Assembly: GCF_030265065.1 (NCBI RefSeq)
Contig: NC_080412.1
Coordinates: 36,393,001-36,457,000, forward strand
DNA: 64,000 bases
Source of the DNA: Corythoichthys intestinalis
Taxonomy: Eukaryota > Chordata > Actinopteri > Syngnathiformes > Syngnathidae
Direction: 5' to 3'
A model generated the notes under the pieces. The model made no database searches. It was given only the letters and a program-made list of their open reading frames with translations, and was not told the DNA's origin. This document shows positions 12,584 through 64,000 of this stretch, in pieces (positions within the stretch are counted from its first letter, which is position 1; each line of letters begins with the position of its first letter). A program made the translations under genes and the position numbers.

Positions 12584-12898
12584 GATATTGAACTTTCTAC
12601 AAATTTGACCTTCATCATGTGGTTTTTATCCACCCGTTCACAGCATAGTTCCATGTGAACCAACCAGTTCGAAACCGTTCATTAACATTCACACATAATT
12701 ATCCCCGTTACCTCCCCTTCAGACCGAAGCATGCCATGAAGCACATGACGCGTTTGCGTCTCTAAACCAATTAATACACTGAATTTAGTTGCTATTGCCA
12801 CTCCTAGGAGACGATTAGATGAAACTTTCCGAAGGGGTTAAGGGACCTGAATTCAGACAGTGTGTAATATATATAATAGTAATTAATAAATGTTAATT
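12584..12898. promoter_or_regulatory. upstream region of the PDHA paralogue
   Basis: This is the stretch directly 5' of the putative start codon of the PDHA paralogue (minus strand), before the transposon nest begins. By position it should hold the promoter and 5' leader. I see no clear TATA box, CpG-rich island or ETS-type motif comparable to the one upstream of PDHA1, which is compatible with a different expression pattern but does not prove it. Confidence 0.25.
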
Positions 12899-13562
12899 GT
12901 AAAGGTGCACAATGTAGGATTTGCACTTCAATCATTCATGAAATGGCCATAATGTTTCACTAGACATTAAAGAAATGTTTTTGGGACATACTTCTAAAAC
13001 GGTTCTCAATGGTTTGGTGGAGATTTTCACATTTTAAAGACATGGGTCTGACTGCAGCCCAGAGCCATGCCTCATACAAATCACGCAGCCTGCAAACCAC
13101 GCCTGCTGTTGGCACGGTGGCGTGAAGAATTAGTTTACTCTGTGAAGTTCAAAGGGTATTTGGGACAATAGGCCCTAGCCAAATTCCTTACCCTAAACTT
13201 AACTAGAAATAGGGGTATTGCAGACACAGGGGCTTGCCTAAACATAACTAGATTGTAACCTTTGCTATGTTAGGAAGTCATTTAATGTTGTGAATCAACC
13301 GTTAAAGTTGTTAAAAATGCTCCCGTTATCACATTAGTTTCATTTCCCTTGTCTACTTTTGACTTGAGAATGTGTTAAAACTGTTTCAGGATTTAAAGAT
13401 AGATTTAAGTCAAGATTTTGCCGATTTAGGGGTATTTTAGATAAAAAGTTAGGTTCATCACAAGAGCCTGCCTGAGAAGTTTACTTCTTTAAAATGGCGG
13501 CTGTTTACTCACACCGCCGAATCTGTCATTTCGCATCTAGTTCTATATGCATGTGATATCTA

Positions 13563-15267
13563 TAGTGCCGCAACGATTAATCGATTAACTCGAGTAATTT
13601 GATTATGAAAAAAGCGTTGAATCAAATATTGCTACTTTGAGTATTCGTTTATTTAGAGTGGCATCGTCATGGTTTGTTTTGAAAGTGTTTCTATTTAGTT
13701 TTATTGATTTGGGTGGATACACTGCACTCTGGTGGCAACATTGAATATGACATCTCATTTAACTTGGCTGAATCCAGCTGCTACATGTTAAGACCAACAT
13801 GATGTAAGTTTTTGTTTGAGCTAATATGTTTTTTATGCATTCCTACTTTAGTTTAGAGGTGTATTTAGCCGTTGTTTTTGTGGGAATATACGTTTGAACG
13901 ATTTGTTAGGAGTAAGGTTGTTCCGATCATGTTTTTTTGCTCCCGATCCGATCCCGATCGTTTTAGTTTGAGTATCTGCCGATCCCGATATTTCCCGATC
14001 CGATTGCTTTTTTTTGCTCCCGATTCAATTCCAATCATTCCCGATAATTTTTCCCGATCATATACATTTTGGCAATGCATTAAGAAAAAAATGAATAAAA
14101 CTCGGACAAATATATACATTCAACATACAGTACATAAGTACTGTACTGTATTTGTTTATTATGACAATAAATCCTCAAGATGGCATTTACATTATTAACA
14201 TTCTTTCTGTCAGAGGGATCCACGGATAGAAAGACTTGTAATTCTTAAAGGATAAATGTGACTTTGTATATTGTGACTAAATATTGCCATCTAGTGTATT
14301 TGTTGAGCTTTCAGTAAATGATACTGTAGCCATTTAACTTCTGCCCAAATGCATGAGGGGAAGTGCAACCATGACTGTGCGTAGGGGCACCAATTGATAT
14401 ATCTTCTCTGCGTTGGGAAAGAACATAGGGTGTTAAGAAAATGATCAACTACTACCTTTCGTCCCCACATTGTCTCCCACGTCATTTTTAAATGCTGAGA
14501 GAGGTATTGTAAGGCTTTAGCCACATAAAAAATGGCTCCAAAAGCTGTCAAAATTTTCTCTACTCATTATACGCTGCCTTATAGCGCTGTCAATATGTAA
14601 AACACTGCTTTATACATTGAACGCGACAATGCGTGAGTGGGTCGTGCAGCGCATGCGTTAAAAAACCAATTAGCCGTTAACGCAATAAATTTGATAGCCC
14701 TACTTTAAGGCAAAACTACTCTGGATGAGTGTAAGACATTTTGTCTGTAACGTTAAATACAATTAGAAAACGATTTTAATTTAAAAAAAATTTTTTAAAA
14801 AAGGCGTGTCCGATTTTTTTTTTTGCCGATTCCGATACTTTGAAAATGACGTGATCGGGACATCTTTAGTTAGGAGCGTTGTAAAAACACGTTAGCATTT
14901 TATAGCTTTTAAGCTTGCGAACTTTTGCTATGCAAGTTGGCTAAGCAAGCCAATTGTTCTTTTGTTGTACTTAGATCCTCATTTATTAATTTTTTTATAC
15001 CGTTTTGAGGTCAAGCTCAGCTTTTAATAAACTTTTTTTTTTTTTTTTTTTAAATGAAAGTGCAATTCTGTATAGTTTAAAGAAACACTCAGCAATTTTG
15101 TTTTGTAATTGCATTTAATGCTCTTTTGAAAGTGCAATCTTAGCAAGCCTTTGTTTTAATCTTTTAAATTTTATCCTGGAACGTATTAAGTGTTCCTAAT
15201 CCGATTACTCAATTATTCGAACTCACTAGTTGATTGACTACTAAAATAATCGATAGCTGCAGCCCTA
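13563..15267. mobile_element. hAT-type element (middle layer of nest)
   Basis: The ends are tagtgccgcaacgattaatc on the left and cgatagctgcagcccta on the right. The flanking 8-mers gatatcta (13555-13562) and gatatcaa (15268-15275) match at 7 of 8 bases, a hAT-type target duplication. The same family occurs at 33010 and 44383 in this window. The body is interrupted by the hAT element at 13913-14868. No intact transposase is present. Confidence 0.7.
13913..14868. mobile_element. hAT-type element, innermost layer (gttccgatcat family)
   Basis: A perfect 8-bp target duplication gttaggag flanks it (13905-13912 and 14869-14876). The ends are taaggttgttccgatcat and, on the other side, cgtgatcgggacatcttta. 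A second copy of the same family, with its own duplication, is at 43020-44027. It is about 1 kb and has no recognisable transposase, so it is non-autonomous. Confidence 0.82.
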
Positions 15268-16256
15268 GATATCAATGAGACGCATCAGACGCTACCACCA
15301 TAGCATCACGTGGACGTAGTTTGTAGGGGCGTGGTAGGTATGAGGCGTGTATTGTAGTGGTTGTCGCTTGGCTCCGGGTTTCAGTCAAGTATTACAGTAT
15401 TGATTTTAAAAGACGATTTACGCGTCACAAATTTCTGTACTGCTTTCATGTTCGTCATCAGCCAGTCATGAGAACAGTTTCCAGTCATCGTCCGGTGTTC
15501 TGCCAAAATCTGCTACATCGGCAAAACGTCCTACATGAGTCGAATTTGACACCCAAAATACTACCGTGCGCTCTAAACTTGTTTTGTTTGAATGCATACG
15601 GGCAGAACGTACTAAAAAAATGCCTTTAGAAAATACTTAAATGTAGCTATATCAAATAAGGACGGTTTAAATACGCTACGTGACTAATGTTGTAAACTGC
15701 TTCAAAGCTAACACATAAAACACAATGGTTAAATGTAGGATGAGGTAATACATGCAAAAAGTATTTTTGAGGCAATGAAAAGGTACTAAAAAACTAAATA
15801 ACAAAAATAGTGAGTACTCGCCGCTTTTAACCGATGTGCGCATGCGTATGGATGGCTTGCGCAAGCGCGCTGAGCATTGTGTAGGACGTTTCGCCGCGAA
15901 GTAAGGAATGGCCGAACACCGGATCTCCACAGCTCTGTACGCCCCGTAAACAAAGGCAGCGATAACTGGATTACATCTATAACTCAAGCAAAAAAACATT
16001 ACAAATCTCAAAGGATTCAAGACAAGAGAAACAAAACAAGGATATATATCCATTTGGCGTGGTTGTGCTACCTTATTTAGCACGTTGATCCACTGTGGTG
16101 CAACGTTATTTAGAATGTGGATCCACGGTCCTGCAGTTCCTCCAATATGAAGAGGTATTTTGGCAACCCGAAGGGGGAGGGCATTTTGTGCTAGTCAATA
16201 TTTTGATCTAGTTGCATTACCATTATTGGACTCCAATCCTACATTGTGCACCTTTA

Positions 16257-16878
16257 AAAACTAGAGAACAAAAAGCAGGATTTGAAATTTAGTTTATTGC
16301 ATGATGCTCAAAAAGACCAGCCTCTCAATGTAACAGTCAGTGGCAGAGCAATTCTGCAACAAGCTGCATCAAAACAGATATGGACATTCTACCGTATATG
16401 GTTTTTCGTGGGCAAAATACTTGTCCCGTTATGTACTTAATAAGCTGCCCGTTTTGGAGTGTGACACTTAAACATAATTAGACAGTTGACAGGCAACATC
16501 CGTCATACGCTGTTGCCAACTGAAGTCAAGGAATTATAAGTGCTAACAGTGTTTGAAAGATAACATTTTTCAATTGCAATCATCATGGCACATAAACCGA
16601 ATTATCCTCCTGAATGGCGGTTTCTTGTCAGGTTGTTGCTTTCTTCAGGAGTTCTTGACACGAGTGCTAAATGAATGTAAAACTGCAGTCACCTCTTGCA
16701 CAATTACTTTGGGAAAGCCCCAGGTGTGTTAAAAACACACTGTTGACATAAAACACGTTTCTTACACTTCACGTTGTTGTTCTTATATGTGACTTTAATT
16801 GGGTCAGGGTGTGACTTGAATAGCTACAGGATGACAGTTTGCTGCTTAAAGGCAGCAGGATGGAGGTGAAGAAAAAAA
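16257..16878 (-). other. 3' untranslated region and flank of PDHA1
   Basis: This lies directly after the PDHA1 stop codon on the minus strand. A canonical polyadenylation signal AATAAA (read on the minus strand at 16298-16293) is 580 bp past the stop, a plausible 3' end just before the outer end of the transposon nest. The length of the 3' UTR is inferred. Confidence 0.5.
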
Positions 16879-35545
<18,667 letters not shown>

Positions 35546-35603
35546 CTTTCCTGAGCTAACTTGCTACCGCCCCACTTCGCTGCGTCCTTCTGGTAGACGA
35601 CGT

Positions 35604-35612
35604 ACTTCCGGT
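35604..35612 (-). promoter_or_regulatory. candidate ETS / NRF-2 (GABP) site upstream of PDHA1
   Basis: Read on the minus strand this is accggaagt, the core of ETS/GABP sites, about 60 bp upstream of the PDHA1 start codon. NRF-2/GABP sites near the start are common in nuclear genes for mitochondrial proteins. The match is short, so the call depends on position. Confidence 0.45.
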
Positions 35613-36044
35613 AATCCTGTTCTTCTTCTACTATTTTTTGTTTCAACTGCCCTACCATGTAGAGCTCTGCTGCCTCTTGTGGTGCATTTTTTATTTATTC
35701 ATTTATTTTACAGACGACGGTCTAGAATCCCGTGAAAATATTCACTTTATAGATTTAAAATCGGTGAAGAGGTTGGTTGACACTTGACAACGGAAAAGTT
35801 TATTCCCCCAGTTTTGTTTTTTTCAAATTTCTCTGTGATTTTCTTCGATTCTCACAATTAATATACAGTAAATCGTACTTACAGTACCGAATAAAGAACT
35901 TGATTCTCGATTCCTTACATTTTTCTTTTAAAGAAAACAGACCCCCAAAAAATAAACATAATTTTAAATAAATAAAAATAACGCACACCAAATTAAACAT
36001 ATTTGGGAGCACATCATGTATTGTTTTCTCACCCAACATACAGT

Positions 36045-36655
36045 GCCCACCATAATTATTGGCACCCCTGGTTAAGATGTGTTTTTTAGCTTCTAATAAT
36101 TTTTTTTATCCAAATAATATGGGACCTTAATGGAAAGAAAGAGAAAAATCCAACCTTCAATACAAGTGCATTTATTCAGTGGGGAAAACATCCCACACAA
36201 AGAAATAATTATTTGACATCAAATAATGTGTGTCACAATTATTAGCACCCCAGGTGTTAATACTTTTTGCAACCCCCTTTTGCCAACAAAACAAGGTCTG
36301 GGGACTGAGATGGCCATGGGAGGAGCTTGATTATGTGTCTAGTGAACCATTTCTGTGTAGATTTGGCCATATGTTTAGGGTCATTGTCTTGCTGAAAGAC
36401 CCAGTGACAACCCATCTTCAGCTTTCGGGCAGAGGGCAACAGATTTTGATTTAAAATGTCCTGGTATTTCAAAGCATTCATGATGCCATGCACCCTAACA
36501 AGGTTCCTAGGGCCTTTGGAAGCGAAACAGCCCCACAGCATCACTGACCCACCCCCATACTTGTATGTCTTCCTGTATGTCGTAAGGATAGAATTGATCC
36601 TTTCCATTATTAAGTGAATTACAGTACTTTCATTATGTTCAGACTTAGACACTTA
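36045..36655 (-). mobile_element. Tc1-like fragment, second family (tattggcacccctgg ends)
   Basis: A terminal repeat starts with cagtgcccaccataatta (36041 on) and is followed by a minus-strand transposase remnant (36652-36257). The remnant has [27 protein letters not shown] and WPSQSPD. The helix-turn-helix part and the other end are missing. A rearranged relative lies at 55888-56600. Confidence 0.82.
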
Positions 36656-36989
36656 GCTCATTGGACAAAATATTTTCTACAATGATCAACCTATCCAATG
36701 AACCTATTCAAATTGACAATATTGCGAAATGCCATGGCAATCAATGACTTTTGGAAAGATATATGAGTTAAAAAAATGGACTATGCAACACTAACATGCT
36801 AGACTAAGTCCCTGGCTGTTGGGGGACGGGTATCGATAAGCATATGCTTTTTTCCCGTCTTCCTTTGTCTGTCATCGTCTTTTCGGGCAAATTACTATAT
36901 TCTGTGTCAATGTTTCTCTTTCTTGGCCAAAGTATCCCACACTCTGCAACTGTCAATGATACCGATGATGATGACAATGACAATAAATT

Positions 36990-37715
36990 CATTCATTCAC
37001 TTACACTGACGCCTTTTCACTCGCTGAATGTGCCAGTCCACTTTTTTTCACTCAAACGCACGTTTGATTGGCTGATGACTTGAACCCCCCCCCACACACA
37101 CACACACACACACACGCATTCACAGACCGACAGAAATACAACATGCCGCCTCCCCCGCCCCCTTCGAAGACTAGGGATATAATGTTTTTTTTCCCGCCAG
37201 CAGCAGCCACTGTAAGTAATATAAAAAGACGTCAATGTTGTGGAGGTGGGGAACACACCACTAATTTTGCTACTGCTACAGTGCTGCAAGTCAATTTTAC
37301 TCAGATTTCTTGAAATAAGAGCTAACTGAAAATAAACTTAACAGACTTATTTTAGACAAAAAGTTTGTATATTTAATCTTTAAAAAAAACTTGTTTGTCA
37401 GAAATGTTCTGAATTCAAAAAATATTGTTCAAAACATTATTTGAAATAATTTTTTCTTCATTTAGGTGAAAAGTGGCCAACTTTTAGATGTATGGGCTCA
37501 ATACGAACAAATAGTAATATTTACTTCATGTAAGTGGAAGAATCTGACACATTAATCGGTTAACTAGCCTTTAACACTCCAAAAAAAAAAAAAAAAAAAA
37601 AGACAGAGAAAATTATTTGACAAGATTTAACAAAAATTATCTGATTAAGACGTTATAAATTTGTAGTGTGAAAGTTAGTATAGGACAACACAGATTTATT
37701 TTGCATTGATCATTT
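36990..37715 (-). repeat. interspersed repeat copy, inverted partner of 1031-3395
   Basis: Read on the minus strand this block follows the same order as 1031-1540 plus 3110-3395. It includes the segments around ggctaaatgat, cctttaacactcc (in complement) and a CA/GT microsatellite at 37091-37113. No coding remnant was recognised. The two copies lie in inverted orientation about 34 kb apart and bracket both PDHA genes. Confidence 0.6.
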
Positions 37716-37719
37716 AGCC

Positions 37720-38123
37720 CAGGGGTCCCCAAACTACGGCCCGCCTCCACATTTGGTCCAGCCCTCTGAACAATACCAGAGAGCATTTTGAAAAAAATTT
37801 TTTTCTCAATAGTGTTATTTATTTCCTGGCCTTTTCTGTGAAGAACTCAGAGAGGGTTATTTGGTTATTATCTATTTAATTAATAGTGTTTTTTTTTAAA
37901 TTATTATTATTATATTATATTATTATTTCTATTTTATGTACTTTTGTTCCGTGAAGAACCCAGAAAGGGTTATTTGATTGTGGCTTTCTGAAAAACAATA
38001 ACATTTTTACATTTAGGCACTCCTGCAATCGTCACACTTTTTCTGTTACAAACTGACCCCGGCCCCTCATCAGAGAAGGTAAAAGTTATGTGGCCCTCAC
38101 AGGGAAAAGTTTGGGCACCCCTG
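37720..38123. mobile_element. small hAT (Charlie-like) element
   Basis: The ends caggggtccccaaacta and tttgggcacccctg enclose 404 bp, with 8-mers atttagcc and atttggct at the flanks (6 of 8 the same). These termini are typical of Charlie-type hAT elements. Too short for a transposase. Confidence 0.75.
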
Positions 38124-38808
38124 ATTTGGCTTATTTAGGTTCATATTGGTGAGAAATGTAGCCCTGACCCCCATCCACTAAATATGTTTGTTTTAATTAA
38201 TGTCCCGTCCCCAGCAAAAAGTGGACATTCAGGTTATGCTGTTATATTGTCCCTACCAATATTAAGACCAAACCTACGCCCTTGGTTAATCTGTTTGCAC
38301 AGTCTTCGGTTGAACGCTCTTGGCCCTTTGCGGAATTGGTTTGACACCCCTGCTCTAAAATACAATTTTGAATGAAAATCAGTTTCTCCTGTCATGTCAA
38401 CCTTTTTGTCTGGGAGTTCCGGCAAGAAATTCTAGCCACTTTCACCCCTGTTTATGATCCATTTAGATAAGAAAAAAAGGTTTTAAAAAAAAAAAAAAAA
38501 ACAAGATAGTTCTTTTTGTTGATGCTTTCCAAGAGACACTCCCCCCATGGCCGTGGCTGTAGTGCGTCATGCAGTCAGTGCATGATTCCGCTGTGTTCAC
38601 TGGCTAGTAAATGTCACCTCAGTATCTCTCTCTTCTCCAACATCGGCGCCAGACTCCTTGTTCTTAGCCCTCGGAACGACCTTCATAAGGACCATTTAGC
38701 TGCATGCTGAGGTTGTTTTATCCTCAGGAGGTTCCCTGGTGAAAGCGGACACCAGAGCTGCATAGCGGCGTCACTGCAGCTTGTTTTGAAGCATCTTTTC
38801 TGACCACC

Positions 38809-63376
<24,568 letters not shown>

Positions 63377-64000
63377 TTATAGTTTGAGTGAATCCGATTT
63401 CTCCCTTATACGCATAACACCTAGCATTATACCGAAAATCCCCATCTTTATTGATACAATTATAGGAAGAGAGCCATATAATCTGACAGCTAATTAAACC
63501 ACCTTTCGCTACTCTGTTATTTGGCGACCAATCCTTTTTGCCTAAAGTTAGAAAGGATACAGAAAAAAAATTGAAATTTAGATTAACATTTGACTAAATT
63601 ATCAAGATAAAATAGTTGTCTTATTTGAAAGCAAATGACTTCTACTGAGCAATTTCAAACATCCCCGAATATATTTAAGATATTTTGTCGCGTTCATGAT
63701 GTACATGATAGTAATAATTCAATAAATGTACATTAGGAAAGCATACTAAGTGCACAAAACAGTTTGTTTTAAATTATTGAGCTGCTTAAAATGCTTGCAC
63801 AACCACTTTTAAGTTTTAGTGCCTAAATGTAGATCCAATATAGAGATGCCTTATAGAGATGCAGTACTACTGTGTGATACCGTAATTCTGTGCAATTAAG
63901 ACTTTTTAGGATTTGTTGTTGTTTGCTCTTCTCTTCTGTCTCCTTTTCTATTTTCCTTTCTGTCCCCTCTGAACCCCTTCCTGCTCGCTGCTTTCTCCAA
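63377..64000 (+). other. 3' untranslated region and flank of the MAP7D2-like gene
   Basis: After the stop at 63374-63376 an AATAAA signal occurs at 63721-63726, giving a plausible 3' UTR of about 370 bp. Beyond it lies a pyrimidine-rich run (63926-63990). I see no further gene before the window ends. Confidence 0.5.

Larger units (their letters stand above)
12899..16256. mobile_element. outer DNA transposon of a three-layer nest
   Basis: Inverted ends aaggtgcacaatgtaggatt (left, about 12902) and aatcctacattgtgcacctt (right, to about 16254) bracket 3.3 kb. Two later hAT elements sit inside (13563-15267 and, within that, 13913-14868), leaving an original body of about 1.65 kb. No transposase is recognised. 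The nest fills most of the space between PDHA1 and its tandem paralogue. Confidence 0.6.
35613..38808. other. divergent intergenic region between PDHA1 and the MAP7D2-like gene
   Basis: About 3.2 kb separates the two start codons. It holds a Tc1-like fragment (36045-36655), an interspersed repeat copy (36990-37715) and a small Charlie-like hAT (37720-38123). The last 600 bp before the MAP7D2-like start are free of recognised repeats apart from an A-run at 38485-38501, and are the likely promoter side for that gene. Confidence 0.5.

Overview
The window looks like nuclear DNA of a ray-finned (teleost) fish. It is AT-rich, its genes are split by many GT-AG introns, and it is packed with fish-type mobile DNA: Tc1-like transposons, many hAT elements with 8-bp target duplications, a tRNA-derived SINE, a LINE 3' piece, a Penelope-like piece and a young endogenous retrovirus. 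The gene content (PDHA1 next to a MAP7D2-type gene) matches the neighbourhood known from human Xp22. I cannot name the species.

Three host genes can be assembled exon by exon. (1) PDHA1, minus strand, 35545 to 16879: pyruvate dehydrogenase E1-alpha, 11 exons, 390 residues, with the same numbering as the human protein. (2) A divergent tandem PDHA paralogue, minus strand, 12583 to 3622, lying 4.3 kb downstream of PDHA1. It also has 11 exons with identical intron phases and an open 395-residue frame, but the phosphorylation loop is rewritten. (3) A MAP7-family gene, probably MAP7D2, plus strand, 38809 to 63376: 17 exons, 782 residues. It is divergent (head to head) from PDHA1 across about 3.3 kb.

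Layout: 1-3.6 kb, repeats and unexplained DNA; 3.6-12.6 kb, PDHA paralogue with three Tc1-like insertions in its introns; 12.6-16.3 kb, intergenic nest of three DNA transposons; 16.9-35.5 kb, PDHA1, whose 9-10 kb intron 7 holds a retrovirus inside a hAT inside another hAT; 35.6-38.8 kb, divergent intergenic region; 38.8-63.4 kb, MAP7D2-like gene with introns full of satellites, hAT and Tc1 elements; 63.4-64 kb, 3' flank.

The most interesting biology is the tandem PDHA copy. It keeps the thiamine-pyrophosphate motif, every splice site and an open frame, but has lost the serines at phosphorylation sites 1 and 2, through which PDH kinases switch the complex off. It may encode an E1-alpha that escapes that control. 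Several transposons also sit within a few to a few tens of bases of splice acceptors.
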